Source: Telmatospirillum siberiense
Lineage (GTDB): Bacteria; Pseudomonadota; Alphaproteobacteria; Rhodospirillales; Magnetospirillaceae
Length of the DNA stretch: 64,000 nucleotides
NCBI RefSeq assembly: GCF_002845745.1
Contig: NZ_PIUM01000031.1
Span: forward strand, 16,826 to 80,825
Reading direction: 5' to 3'
Shown here: one piece after another, positions 1 to 8,268 of the stretch
Layout: every line of letters begins with the position of its first letter
How positions within the stretch are numbered: the first letter of the stretch is position 1
The notes under the pieces: generated by a model
What the model was told of the DNA's origin: nothing
The model's database searches: none
What the model saw: the letters and a program-made list of their open reading frames with translations, nothing else
Made by a program: the position numbers and the translations under genes

Positions 1-1520
1 CCCGCCGCCATGCCGGCGACGGCGCCCCGGGCCGTGGCGCGTTTCCACCAGATGCCCAGGACCAGGGCCGGAAACAGTCCCGAGGCGGCCAGGGAAAAAG
101 CCCAGCCGACAACGGTGACGATGCCTGCCGGGCGCGTGCTGGCCATCCAGGCGGCGAGGATCGCCGCCACGATCATGCCCAGGCGGCAAACGCTCAGACG
201 GCGGCGCGGACTGGAATCCGGGGCCAGCAGGCGATGATAGATGTCGTGCGACAACGCCTTGCCGATCGACAGCAGCAGTCCATCGGCTGAAGACATGGCG
301 GCGGCCAATCCCCCGGCGGCCACCACCGCGCCGACGACGAAAGGCAGTCCGGCGATTTCCGGAATGGCGAGGACCAGGGCGTCGGGATCGATGTGGATCT
401 GCGTCAGCTCCGGGGAGCCCGCGGCGGCGCCGGCGGAGATCAGTCCGACGCGGCTCCATTCGGCCAGCCAGGCGGCATCGCCGGCCAGTCTGCCGTCGGC
501 GAGCCGCTGGAGGATCTCCAGCTTGGCGAAGGCCGCATAGGCCGGGGCCGCGCTATAGAGCAGGAAGATGAACAGCAGGCTCCAGGCGACGCTGATCCGC
601 GCCTCGCGGACCGAGGGTGTCCTGAAGAAACGGGCCAGTACATGGGGCAGCGACGCGGTGCCCAGCATCAGGCAGATCGTCACGCCGAAGAAGTTGATCC
701 CGTCGACGATGCCGGTAGGGCTCAAGATTTCGGACGGAGCGCCGAGTTGCGTGGTCAGTCCGGCGACGCGCTGCAAGGCCTGGCCATACATGATTTGCGG
801 GAAGGGCACGCCGGTGGCCCTTACCGACAGGATGACGACGGGCAGCAGATAGGCGGCGATAACCACCAGATACTGGGCGACCTGGGTCCAGATCAGCGTT
901 CGCATGCCGCCTTGCATCGAGCAAAGAAGAATGCCGGCCAGACCGACGAACACCGCCGCCCGGAAGTCCAGTCCCAGGAAACGGGCGGCGATGATGCCGG
1001 TACCGTAAAGCTGGGCCACCACGTAAAGGAAGGAGGCCGACATCAGAACCAGGGTGCCGACCATCCGGGCGGGGGTGCCGCCGTAGCGGGCGCTCAGGAA
1101 ATCGGGGACGGTGAACTGACCGAACTTTCGCAAGTAAGGCGCCAGCAGGACGGCGACCAGGACATAGCCGCCGCTCCAGCCCAAAAGGAAGGCCAAGCCG
1201 TCGTAACCGGCCGCATAGATGGCGCCGGCCAGCCCGATGAAGGAGGCGGCGCTCATCCAGTCGGCCGCCGTCGCCATGCCGGTGTAGAGGGCCGGAACGG
1301 ATTGGCCGGCCCCGTAATGGTCGGCGTTCCGGGCGCTTCGTCCGAGCGTGCCCATCGACGCGTAGAAGGCCACCGTCAGAAGCACGAAGGCGATGCCGAT
1401 GGTCCGGTCGGACACTCCGGCGAGGCTCAACAGCGCCAGGACCGCCGCGCACAACAGGCAGCCGCCCGTATAGATGACGAAGACGCGCCCCATGTTCTGC
1501 GTGAAGTCGCCCTTCAGCAT
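1..1520 (-). CDS. Sodium:solute symporter large subunit (SSS family), 3' end outside window
   Basis: This reading frame is open from an ATG at 1520 to the left edge, about 506 codons without a stop. The translation begins MLKGDFTQNMGRVF and is a chain of hydrophobic helices with SSS-family features, including ADWMSAASFIGLAGAIY and, later, AAMSSADGLLLSIGKALSHD. This is the ActP/VC_2705-like branch, which imports acetate or other small carboxylates with Na+. A GAGG lies 6 bases upstream of the start, and the gene begins 8 bases after the stop of the small DUF4212 subunit, the usual partner of this branch. The substrate is inferred only at the level of small organic acid. The C-terminus lies beyond the window. 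Confidence 0.88.
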   Translation of the reverse strand, partial: MLKGDFTQNMGRVFVIYTGGCLLCAAVLALLSLAGVSDRTIGIAFVLLTVAFYASMGTLGRSARNADHYGAGQSVPALYTGMATAADWMSAASFIGLAGAIYAAGYDGLAFLLGWSGGYVLVAVLLAPYLRKFGQFTVPDFLSARYGGTPARMVGTLVLMSASFLYVVAQLYGTGIIAARFLGLDFRAAVFVGLAGILLCSMQGGMRTLIWTQVAQYLVVIAAYLLPVVILSVRATGVPFPQIMYGQALQRVAGLTTQLGAPSEILSPTGIVDGINFFGVTICLMLGTASLPHVLARFFRTPSVREARISVAWSLLFIFLLYSAAPAYAAFAKLEILQRLADGRLAGDAAWLAEWSRVGLISAGAAAGSPELTQIHIDPDALVLAIPEIAGLPFVVGAVVAAGGLAAAMSSADGLLLSIGKALSHDIYHRLLAPDSSPRRRLSVCRLGMIVAAILAAWMASTRPAGIVTVVGWAFSLAASGLFPALVLGIWWKRATARGAVAGMAA

Positions 1521-1528
1521 GAGGGGCC

Positions 1529-1798
1529 TCAATCCTCAGCCATGTGGAAATCTTCGTCGATGCGGTTCTGCCGTCCGGCATACCAGAAGATCAGGACGAC
1601 GAAGCCGATCAGCACGCCCTGCGCGCTCAGCAGATAGCCCAGGGGAAAGCCGAAAAGCACCAGATCGTTCAGAATCGGTGCGAAAAGCGGAACGCCGAAC
1701 CCCAGGCAGGCCCAGAGCAGCAACACGAGACGCATCAACTGCGACGTTTTGTCCCAATATCGCCGGCTGATGTCCGGCCCTTCGGAATCGTTGGCCAC
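1529..1798 (-). CDS. DUF4212 small subunit of sodium/solute symporter
   Basis: A protein of about 89 residues with two membrane helices (WACLGFGVPLFAPIL and VLIGFVVLIFWYAG) and the family's FPLGYLLSAQGVLIGF core. DUF4212 proteins are encoded immediately before SSS symporters of the VC_2705 group and are thought to be their small subunit, and that is the arrangement here. I chose the GTG at 1798 because GGGAGGG sits 4 bases upstream and the protein then starts VANDSEGPD. In-frame ATGs at 1816 and 1894 would add 6 or 32 non-conserved residues. The pair is probably co-transcribed. Confidence 0.82.
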   Translation of the reverse strand: MANDSEGPDISRRYWDKTSQLMRLVLLLWACLGFGVPLFAPILNDLVLFGFPLGYLLSAQGVLIGFVVLIFWYAGRQNRIDEDFHMAED

Positions 1799-2077
1799 GC
1801 ACCCTCCCGGTCCCATTGCGGGCGATTGTGCTTTTCCCCAGTCTGCGGTTGAAAAGCGAAAAATACAACCACCGGTATTGGGGCTGCGGGACAACGAATC
1901 CAGGTGAACAGACGGTTGCCGCCGCCAATTTCACTGGCCACCTCGCTCCAAAGAGACGTCATACCCGCGTTCGTCACACGGCGGTCCAACACGGATTTTG
2001 CCCTCAATATATGGGAAAATTCATACACTTTTGTTCAATTATAAATCGTCATGCCCGGACTTGATCCGGGCATCCAC

Positions 2078-2207
2078 GTGCCCGCTTCAAATGATGTCGG
2101 CCGATCCATGCAATCATGGATTGCCGGATCAAGTCCGGCAATGACGGTTTTTGGTTGCAGTCACCCCTCAAATGCGGGCGACGCCCAAACTGTGCCGGAC
2201 AGCCGTG
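2078..2207. repeat. 130-bp dispersed repeat, copy A
   Basis: This stretch matches 17382-17511 in reverse complement over 130 bases, with about a dozen mismatches and no length change. It contains the palindromic core TTGCCGGATCAAGTCCGGCAA; the related GGACTTGATCC palindrome just to the left (about 2056-2072) is the type seen as dispersed intergenic repeats in many alphaproteobacteria. The remaining 1799-2510 interval holds no gene I can support, only this repeat and the ACAGATG-type repeat to its right. Confidence 0.8.
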
Positions 2208-2328
2208 GGTCAAGCCCGGCAATGACGATTTTGGATTGTGACCACCACTCAAGCACGGCCATGACGCCAATGTCGACAAGATCGAAACCTGAGTTCGGAA
2301 CACCGACCGCCTGTGGCACTTCGATCCC

Positions 2329-2485
2329 ATCTGTGCTCATCTGCGTTCATCGGTGCTGATCTGTGTTCCCTTTGATCGATTCCTGCGGGCTCTCGCGGAG
2401 CCAATCGGGCCGCTTCCGAAGGTCCGGTTCGGACCGGGGCCTTGTCCACAGGAGCGCCGATAAACACAGATGAACTCAGATAGGA
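2329..2485. repeat. Cluster of CATCTGTG / ACAGATG words
   Basis: CATCTGTGCTCATCTGCG and related words occur at about 2329-2364, and their inverse ACACAGATGAACTCAGAT at about 2464-2482. The two groups face each other across about 100 bases. The same word family recurs at 7261-7413 with the orientation of the halves swapped. No reading frame is supported here. It looks like a low-copy intergenic repeat of unknown origin. Confidence 0.6.
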
Positions 2486-2510
2486 GCAAATAATCACGGC
2501 AACGAGATGA

Positions 2511-3662
2511 TTACCCTTCGCTCTCCCAAACTCCGCCGCCATGGGCGCGATAGAGCAGGCGGCGGCGGTCTTCGGCGGATTCCGTGGCGGCCAGGGCGAA
2601 GATTTCCTCGTGGCGGGGCGACAGGGCGCAGGCCGGATCGGTGTTTTCCGCCTCGCCGGTCAGGGCGAAGGCCTGGCAGCGGCAGCCGCCCCGGTCGATC
2701 TCGCGGTATTCGCAGTTCCGGCAGGGAGCGCGCATCCAATCGACGCCCCGGTAGCGGTTGAGCGCCGGAGAATGCCGCCAGATCCAGGCGAGCGGGTGGT
2801 CCCGGACGGAGTCGAACGAGAGCCCGGTGATGCTTGCCGCCGCATGGCAGGGCAGCACCTTGCCGTCCGGGGAGATATTGAAGAAGCGTTGCCCCCAGCC
2901 CCCCATGCATTGCTTCGGGCGCCGGGCGTAGTAGTCCGGGATGACGTAGTCGATGACGAGGATACCCTTGAGGCGCCGAATCGCCTCCTCGACGATTTCG
3001 GTGGCCCGTTCAAGCTGGTCGAGGGTGGGGATCAGCGCGGCGCGGTTTTTCAGCGCCCAGCCGTAATATTGGACATGCGCCACCTCAAGGCGCCCGGCGC
3101 CCAGGTCCACGGCGAGATCGATCATCTCCGGCAGTTGGTCGAGATTTTGGCGATGCATGACGGCGTTCACGGTGAGCGGCAAGTCCGCCTCGCGGATCTG
3201 CCGGGCAGCCTCCAGTTTCCGTAAGTGTGCTCCCGGCATGCCGGCGATGCGGTCGGCCTCCTCCTCCTCCCGGCTGCCCTGAAAGCTGATCTGGACATGG
3301 TTGAGCCCCGCCTCGGCGAGGGCCGCGACCTTGGTGGCATCCAGCAGAACGGCCGAGGTGATGAGGTTGGTATAGAGACCCGCCTGGCCGGCGTGGCGCA
3401 CCAGCTCGACCAGATCCTTGCGGATGAGCGGTTCGCCACCGGAGAAATGCAATTGCAGGACGCCGATTTCCGGAAGCTCGTCGATCACCCGCCGCCAGTC
3501 TTCGGTCGATAATTCGTCGCTGGCCCGGCTCAGGGCGAGAGGGTTGGAGCAGTAGGGGCATCGCAATGGGCAGCGATGCGTCATTTCGGCAAGCACCGCC
3601 ATCGGCATTTCGGGATGAGGCGTCGTTTCCTCGCGGGAGGAGGTGTCGATAAGCTCGCTCAT
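2511..3662 (-). CDS. pqqE: PqqE, radical SAM/SPASM enzyme of PQQ synthesis
   Basis: PqqE forms the carbon-carbon bond between the Glu and Tyr side chains of the PqqA peptide, the first step of pyrroloquinoline quinone synthesis, and needs PqqD as peptide chaperone. The 383-residue protein has the radical SAM cysteines C31, C35 and C38 in CPLRCPYC, the glycine-rich FSGGEPL, and a C-terminal SPASM region with several cysteines (CMGGWGQRFF, CRNCEYREIDRGGCRCQAF). Length is normal for the family. Its ATG overlaps the pqqD stop as ATGA, so the two are translationally coupled. It is the last gene of pqqABCDE. Confidence 0.97.
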   Translation of the reverse strand: MSELIDTSSREETTPHPEMPMAVLAEMTHRCPLRCPYCSNPLALSRASDELSTEDWRRVIDELPEIGVLQLHFSGGEPLIRKDLVELVRHAGQAGLYTNLITSAVLLDATKVAALAEAGLNHVQISFQGSREEEEADRIAGMPGAHLRKLEAARQIREADLPLTVNAVMHRQNLDQLPEMIDLAVDLGAGRLEVAHVQYYGWALKNRAALIPTLDQLERATEIVEEAIRRLKGILVIDYVIPDYYARRPKQCMGGWGQRFFNISPDGKVLPCHAAASITGLSFDSVRDHPLAWIWRHSPALNRYRGVDWMRAPCRNCEYREIDRGGCRCQAFALTGEAENTDPACALSPRHEEIFALAATESAEDRRRLLYRAHGGGVWESEG

Positions 3663-3979
3663 TCACCCTCTCCACCGAGGTCGAGCAGGAAGCCCTGGTC
3701 GGCGAGATCCTGCAACAAGGCGATGACGTCGGTGGCGATGACGGCGCGGTCGCCTTGATATTTGAAGGTCAGCCGATCGATGATCGTCTCGACCGTGATC
3801 TCGCCGTCGGCCAGTCGCAAAATCTCGATGGCCGTTTCATCGGGCAACAGCACCCGTTCGGGAACCAGGATCACCCAGCGCTGCCGAACCGCGTCGAAGC
3901 GCAGGCGCGCGTGGCGGGGCAGCACCGGCCGGCTCGTCAGGGCGATGCCGGTCGGGCGCCGGACGACCGTCGCGGGCAT
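3659..3979 (-). CDS. pqqD: PqqD, PqqA-binding chaperone
   Basis: A 106-residue RRE-type protein that binds the PqqA precursor peptide and presents it to PqqE. Recognisable family stretches are RPVLPRHARLRFDAVRQRW, VLLPDETAIEILRLADG and the C-terminal helix VIALLQDLADQGFL. The start at 3979 overlaps the pqqC stop by one base (TGATG), and the stop overlaps the pqqE start. A longer open frame extends upstream, but it lies antisense-like inside pqqC in a different frame and shows no PqqD similarity. Confidence 0.95.
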   Translation of the reverse strand: MPATVVRRPTGIALTSRPVLPRHARLRFDAVRQRWVILVPERVLLPDETAIEILRLADGEITVETIIDRLTFKYQGDRAVIATDVIALLQDLADQGFLLDLGGEGE

Positions 3980-4764
3980 CAGGTCTCCTCCGGCACGAAG
4001 GCGCCCGGCGGCACCTGTCCGGTGACGTAAGCATGGTGGAGCCCGTCCAACTGCGCCCAGAGGACGTTGGTCTTGAAAACCAGGGCCTCGCAGACGGCGG
4101 CGCGGTCCTCCGGGGTGCGTGCCCGGGCGCGGACGAAACGAAGGGCGAAGTCGGCGTCGCGCGGCGCCTGATGCAGTCTTGTCCGGAAATAGGTCATGAT
4201 CTCCGGATGGATGAAGTCGTAATGCGCCAGCATGCCGTCGATGCGCTGCCGGTGGATGCCGGGCGCGAACAATTCGGTCAGTGAGGAGGCCACGGCTTCG
4301 AGGGGAGAACGTTCGCGGACGAAGGCGACATAGGCATCGACGGCGAAGCGGGTGATGGGCAGAATCCGCGCGGTCGAGGTGACCAGATCGCGGGAGAGGC
4401 CCAGGCCGTCGGTCAGTTTGAGCCAACGCTCGATGCCTCCCTCCTGGCCGTCCTCTCCGTCCCGTCCGTCGCTCCCGTCATGGTCGTCCAGCCGGTGGCG
4501 CCATTCGCGGCGGATGTCGCGGTCACGGAAACGCGAGATGACGATGGCGTCCTTGATCGGGATGGAGGACTGGTAATAGTAGCGGTTCAGCGCCCAGGCC
4601 TGGACTTGGCCCTTCGAGAGTTTTCCCGAGTGCAGCAGGGTGTGGAAGGGGTGCAGGCTGTGGTAGCGGGTGGCGCCGATCTCGCGAAGCCGCTCCTCCA
4701 TCTCGTCGGCGCTGTTCAACTGGTCGGGGTCCACCGCATCCGCCAGCGCATGCATCATCGTCAT
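3979..4764 (-). CDS. pqqC: PqqC, pyrroloquinoline-quinone synthase
   Basis: PqqC is the cofactorless oxidase that closes the ring and carries out the final eight-electron oxidation to PQQ. The 261-residue sequence has the family landmarks LHPFHTLLHSGKL, NRYYYQSSIPIKDA, SSLTELFAPGIH and the C-terminal KTNVLWAQLDG. Between the DHDG motif and GGIERWL there is a short extra acidic run, SDGRDGEDGQE, about six residues longer than in enzymes I know. The ATG at 4764 overlaps the pqqB stop by four bases. Confidence 0.96.
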   Translation of the reverse strand: MTMMHALADAVDPDQLNSADEMEERLREIGATRYHSLHPFHTLLHSGKLSKGQVQAWALNRYYYQSSIPIKDAIVISRFRDRDIRREWRHRLDDHDGSDGRDGEDGQEGGIERWLKLTDGLGLSRDLVTSTARILPITRFAVDAYVAFVRERSPLEAVASSLTELFAPGIHRQRIDGMLAHYDFIHPEIMTYFRTRLHQAPRDADFALRFVRARARTPEDRAAVCEALVFKTNVLWAQLDGLHHAYVTGQVPPGAFVPEET

Positions 4765-5693
4765 AGCGTGATCTCCGTTCCGTCATCGAGGATTTCCCAC
4801 CCGGATTGCCGCAGCTGGCGCCTTTCCGGCGCGTCGGCGACCCACGCCGGATTGGAGTTGTTGATGTGCAGATAGATCTTGCGGCGCACGTCGAGGGAAC
4901 GAAGCGCCGCGATCGAGCCCTCCTCGCCGGACATGCTGAGATGGCCCATGCGCAGGCCGGTCTTCTCGCCCAGGCCCAGATGGATCATCTCGTCATCCCG
5001 CCACAGGGTGCCGTCGAAGAAGACCAGGGGGGCGCCGGTGATCCGCCGGGCCAGTGCCGGGGTCATTCGGGCGCAGGCGGTCAGGACGAAAAAATGCGCC
5101 CCGCTGGTGCGATGGCGAATGTGCAGGCCCAGGGTATCGCCATTTTCCAACCCGCCGGGGCGATGGTTTTCCTCGGTTTCCAGATAGAGCGGCACTTTGC
5201 CGGGCACGGTGAATGCCGTGATTTCCAGCGCCGACGGCCGGCCATCGGGATGGCGTGGAATGAAGGGGGCATCGGGTTCGATGGCGTGCCGCGCCACGCG
5301 GTCTTCCGCCAGAACATTGAAAATGCTGTTCTCGCGCAGGACGGCCAAAACCCGGTCATGGGCGTAGATGGAAAAGGGCGAGCCTTCCCGCAGGGTCAAG
5401 AGGCCGGCGATGGCGTCGATATCACCGTTGGTAAGGATTACGCCGGCCAGGGGACTGTCGCGCAGGCCTCGACGCGGATGGAGCCGCGGATTGTCGATGA
5501 TCTGCTGGCGCAGGTCGGGAGAGGCATTGATGACGAACCAATTCTCGTCGTCGCCGCTGACCGCCAGTGAAGCCTGGGTGGAAGAGGAGATCATCGGATC
5601 CTTGGCGCGAGCCCGCCGGCAGATCTCGCAGTTGCAGTTCCATTGCGGAACGCCACCTCCCGCCGCGACGCCCAGGATCAGAATGTGAAGCAT
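4761..5693 (-). CDS. pqqB: PqqB, metallo-beta-lactamase-fold PQQ synthesis protein
   Basis: PqqB is the MBL-fold protein of PQQ synthesis, reported to act as an iron-dependent hydroxylase on the Glu-Tyr intermediate. The 310 residues include the typical N-terminus LGVAAGGGVPQWNCNC with the CxCxxC metal site, NASPDLRQQI, LTNGDIDAIAGLLTLR, MGHLSMSGEEGSIAAL and the C-terminal HINNSNPA. It starts 190 bp downstream of the pqqA stop, a gap filled by a multi-hairpin repeat, so pqqB may be expressed far less than pqqA. Confidence 0.96.
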   Translation of the reverse strand: MLHILILGVAAGGGVPQWNCNCEICRRARAKDPMISSSTQASLAVSGDDENWFVINASPDLRQQIIDNPRLHPRRGLRDSPLAGVILTNGDIDAIAGLLTLREGSPFSIYAHDRVLAVLRENSIFNVLAEDRVARHAIEPDAPFIPRHPDGRPSALEITAFTVPGKVPLYLETEENHRPGGLENGDTLGLHIRHRTSGAHFFVLTACARMTPALARRITGAPLVFFDGTLWRDDEMIHLGLGEKTGLRMGHLSMSGEEGSIAALRSLDVRRKIYLHINNSNPAWVADAPERRQLRQSGWEILDDGTEITL

Positions 5694-5728
5694 GCCTCAG
5701 TCTCCCGAACGTTGCGGCGGAAGGCCTT

Positions 5729-5879
5729 AATACCGGCTCTCGGTGATCGGACCCGATCACCGAGCCCTCAATCGCCGGGCGGGTTTCTCCGAAACCCTTG
5801 GCTTCGCGCCAACGATGGCGCGGGCCCTCAATGGGCCAGACCAAGTCTCGATGAGGCATCCTCATCGAGACTTGGTATT
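5729..5879. repeat. 151-bp multi-hairpin element between pqqA and pqqB
   Basis: The element begins AATACC and ends GGTATT, and the two ends read as imperfect terminal inverted repeats (AATACCggcTCTCGgTGA against AATACCaagTCTCGaTGA). The left end contains a perfect 12-bp palindrome (CTCGGTGATCGG / CCGATCACCGAG, 5739-5764). The right end contains a perfect 17-bp stem with a 3-base loop (5840-5856 / 5860-5876). Between them lies a GGGTTTC/GAAACCC hairpin. The left 85 bp recur at 19555-19637. No protein is encoded, and no T-tract follows the stems, so a classic intrinsic terminator is not supported. Confidence 0.85.
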
Positions 5880-5883
5880 GCGG

Positions 5884-5964
5884 CTATTTGCGGGCGGCGG
5901 AGTAGTACATGTTGATTTCCATGCCGACGCAGACGACGGCGATCTTCGGTGTTTTCCAGGTCAT
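5884..5964 (-). CDS. pqqA: PqqA, PQQ precursor peptide (26 residues)
   Basis: This small gene is easily missed. The peptide starts MTWKTPKIAVVCVGMEI and ends NMYYSAARK. It carries the invariant Glu and Tyr spaced E-x3-Y (E16 and Y20) that become the PQQ skeleton, in a CVGMEI context like methylotroph PqqA. A strong GGAGG (5970-5974) precedes the ATG. It lies upstream of pqqBCDE on the same strand, separated from pqqB by a repeat element. A GACCGGCG/CGCCGGTC stem-loop lies in its leader. Confidence 0.95.
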   Translation of the reverse strand: MTWKTPKIAVVCVGMEINMYYSAARK

Positions 5965-5985
5965 GGTTTCCTCCGGATCTTCAGT

Positions 5986-6011
5986 GACCGGCGCCGGGAG
6001 CGACGCCGGTC
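5986..6011 (-). promoter_or_regulatory. Stem-loop in the pqqA leader
   Basis: Eight-base perfect arms (5986-5993 and 6004-6011) enclose a 10-base loop, 22 bases upstream of the pqqA start. The AT-rich stretch at about 6018-6080 just upstream is the likely promoter area, although I could not pick convincing -35 and -10 boxes. The stem could stabilise the abundant pqqA message or be the trace of a processing site. Confidence 0.4.
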
Positions 6012-6093
6012 AGGAAAACACTATGGATAAACATATGTTTTTAAAATCTATGTGTTCCATTCAATATTTGAATAATAATGATATGCGAAAGTA

Positions 6094-7089
6094 CTATCCG
6101 GCGATGCGTTCGTCCCGTCTTGCCGCGGCCTGCCGGATGAAGGGGGGCATGGGAAGGATTTTGGGCAGGCGGACGGTGCCCGCAGTTTCCTGCAGGATGT
6201 GCAGGAACGTCTTGTAGGGATCGACCCGGCAATATTGCGCCGGCACCAGCGCCACCATCTGCCGGTCGGGCTGGTCGGTGGCGTAGAGATCGATACCGGA
6301 CGGTCCGCCGTTGCGGTCGTGGGCGGCCAGGGCCGGAATCAGGCAGACGCCGAGGCCGGCGCGGACCATGCTGAGCGCCACTTCATAGCTGCGGCACTGG
6401 GCGATCTGCCGGTGGTGGGGCAGCACCTGTTGATACCACTGCGCCACCGTTTGGGTGTGCTGGGTGCCGAAATTGAACTGGATGGAGCTATTCAGGATCT
6501 TGCGATCGGGCGGCGGCAGGTCCCGCCCGGGATCGCCGATCGCCGAGAGTTTGAGATGACTGGGGACGGCGAAAACGTAAGGATCCGACATCACCGGAAT
6601 CTGGATGAAGGACAGGCTGCTTTGGGCGACCGAGTTGGCGGCGATCAGTCCGATATTGACGGATCGGCCGTAGAGCAGTTCCAACGCCTCGGCGGGGGCC
6701 ACCTCGTGGATATCGAATTCCATTTCGGCGAATGTCTCGGCGAGGCGCGCGATGGCCTCGGGCATCAGGACGCGGATGATCGAATTCAATCCGGCCAGGC
6801 GGATGATGCCCCGGTGACCTGAGGAAAATTCCCGCAAGCCGGCCTCGACCGAATCGAAATCGTTGAGAATCATCTGTGCCTGGCGGGCCAGGAACTGGCC
6901 CGCCTCGGTCAGGGTCATCTGCCCTCCTGTCCGATCGAACAGCCTGGTGCCGACGCTTTCCTCGAGTTTCGACAATTGCTGGGACAGGGTCGGTTGGGCC
7001 AATCCCAACTGCTTGCCGGCCCGGGTCATGGTCGCGGCCTGGACGACGGCGCAGAAAATCCGCAATTGGTGCAGCGTCATGGTTCCCAT
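6094..7089 (-). CDS. LysR-family transcriptional regulator
   Basis: A 331-residue LysR protein. The N-terminal winged helix is clear (LHQLRIFCAVVQAATMTRAGKQL, then QPTLSQQLSKLEESVG and LFDRTGGQMTLTEAG), followed by the periplasmic-binding-like effector domain from about residue 95. It is encoded just upstream of pqqA on the same strand, with 129 bp between, so it could control PQQ synthesis. Most LysR proteins control a divergent target, however, and the divergent side here is only a repeat-bearing gap. A second ATG at 7080 is equally possible as start. The effector is unknown. Confidence 0.9.
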   Translation of the reverse strand: MGTMTLHQLRIFCAVVQAATMTRAGKQLGLAQPTLSQQLSKLEESVGTRLFDRTGGQMTLTEAGQFLARQAQMILNDFDSVEAGLREFSSGHRGIIRLAGLNSIIRVLMPEAIARLAETFAEMEFDIHEVAPAEALELLYGRSVNIGLIAANSVAQSSLSFIQIPVMSDPYVFAVPSHLKLSAIGDPGRDLPPPDRKILNSSIQFNFGTQHTQTVAQWYQQVLPHHRQIAQCRSYEVALSMVRAGLGVCLIPALAAHDRNGGPSGIDLYATDQPDRQMVALVPAQYCRVDPYKTFLHILQETAGTVRLPKILPMPPFIRQAAARRDERIAG

Positions 7090-7260
7090 CCCGGCGGTCT
7101 TATCGTTGATTGCCTTTAGAGGTTGGGCCGTCGCCGTCCGCCATCAAGCGGTACCACCGGTCCACTTTGGTCTAGTTGCAAAGCTGGAGGAAATATTGTC
7201 TGCCGCTCGGTCATCGGTCTGGCATGACCTCGATTTCTTGGCATTGCGGACGACAAAGGG

Positions 7261-7413
7261 AAGCACAGATGGGACGACCGATGAGCACAGATGGACACAG
7301 AGGATGAACGGCTGCCCGTATCCAGCGGACGAAGGACGTTGTTTCGCCTGCGCGAACAGGGGGTATCCGTGTTCATCTGTGCGCATCTGCTTAAAATCTG
7401 TGATTTTTCGAAC
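7261..7413. repeat. ACAGATG / CATCTGT repeat cluster, second copy
   Basis: CACAGATG words at about 7264-7303 face CATCTGTGCGCATCTGC at about 7373-7390, giving a loose inverted repeat around roughly 100 bases. It is the same word family as at 2329-2485. The whole gap 7090-7464 shows no supported gene. The left part, 7090-7260, holds nothing I recognise. Confidence 0.55.
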
Positions 7414-7464
7414 TGGTCCCGGATCCTGCCGTAAAGGACCGTGATTCTGGCCCTTAAGCCAGGA

Positions 7465-8121
7465 TCAGGGAACGGGGGCGATGCGGACGGCGCCGTTCGG
7501 GCATTGGTCGTTCGGGGCGGGGGCGCAGGGACGGAAATCGAGGGCCTTTCCCATGCAGAAGCGGATTTCCCTCAAATTCGTTCCTCGCGCTTCGCAATGG
7601 ACGCTCATCATGGCGCTTTGCAGTCCGGGATTGGCTTCCTGGAACCAGCGTTTCAGATGAACCACGTCGGTGACGATGAGCCCGTCCGGATGCTGTAAGC
7701 GGTCGGGTATTTGGACCTTGAGGAAGGCCTGGGAGACCCGGTCGAAATAATCATCCGCCGAGAAACCGCTGCAACGGCCGTGGGTCGCCCATTCGTGCTC
7801 GATCAATCCGGCGCTCGGCATGATCGGCATCATCCGCTCGACCAGAGGGGGCGGCAGGGATCCGGCGGGCCGGCATGCCGCCTGGGCCGGTTCCTCCTCC
7901 GGCCACAGGCCATGGACGATGAAGCCGTAGGCCGTCCGGCCGCGGCATTGGCTGCGGGCCGTCCGTTCGTGGCCATGGTGGGCGCAGTAGTCGGGCGACC
8001 ATGACAGGGACAGAAGAAAGGCCGGGCCTTCCTGCCGCCTGGCCCCCTGCTGGGCGTGGGCGCCGCTTAAGGAGAGCAGGCAAAACAGGACGAGCAGGAT
8101 CAGGCGTCTGGGCATTGCCAT
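7465..8121 (-). CDS. Secreted ribonuclease T2 family protein
   Basis: RNase T2 enzymes cleave single-stranded RNA in the periplasm or outside the cell through a 2',3'-cyclic phosphate. Both catalytic blocks are present: CAS1 as FIVHGLWPE and CAS2 as HEWATHGRC, with His, Glu and Lys/His-type residues as expected. An N-terminal signal peptide (RRLILLVLFCLLSLSGAHA) precedes the mature part, and cysteines suited to disulfides are spread through it. Start candidates are ATG 8121 and ATG 8115; the second has a GGA at a better distance. Longer upstream in-frame sequence is non-conserved. It is divergent from ettA. Confidence 0.9.
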   Translation of the reverse strand: MAMPRRLILLVLFCLLSLSGAHAQQGARRQEGPAFLLSLSWSPDYCAHHGHERTARSQCRGRTAYGFIVHGLWPEEEPAQAACRPAGSLPPPLVERMMPIMPSAGLIEHEWATHGRCSGFSADDYFDRVSQAFLKVQIPDRLQHPDGLIVTDVVHLKRWFQEANPGLQSAMMSVHCEARGTNLREIRFCMGKALDFRPCAPAPNDQCPNGAVRIAPVP

Positions 8122-8268
8122 ATTTCCGGATGACGGAGGGATAACGGGCCAGGGTGTCGCAATCGGGGCGAAATGTCGAGGATGCGGGTTGCTCCCGGAC
8201 CGCCCCATGGGCTACACCTCCCTCAAGCCTTTGCGATATGTTCGCGCCCGTCCTTATAAGGAGACCTC

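Noticed and set aside
393..1637. Long plus-strand open frame over the symporter
   Set aside because: The minus strand reads continuously as an SSS symporter with membrane helices, and the plus-strand product is hydrophilic and low-complexity.
5840..5876. Intrinsic terminator after pqqA
   Set aside because: The 17-bp stem is strong, but no U-run follows on the minus strand, so I describe it as part of a repeat with possible processing or attenuation function.
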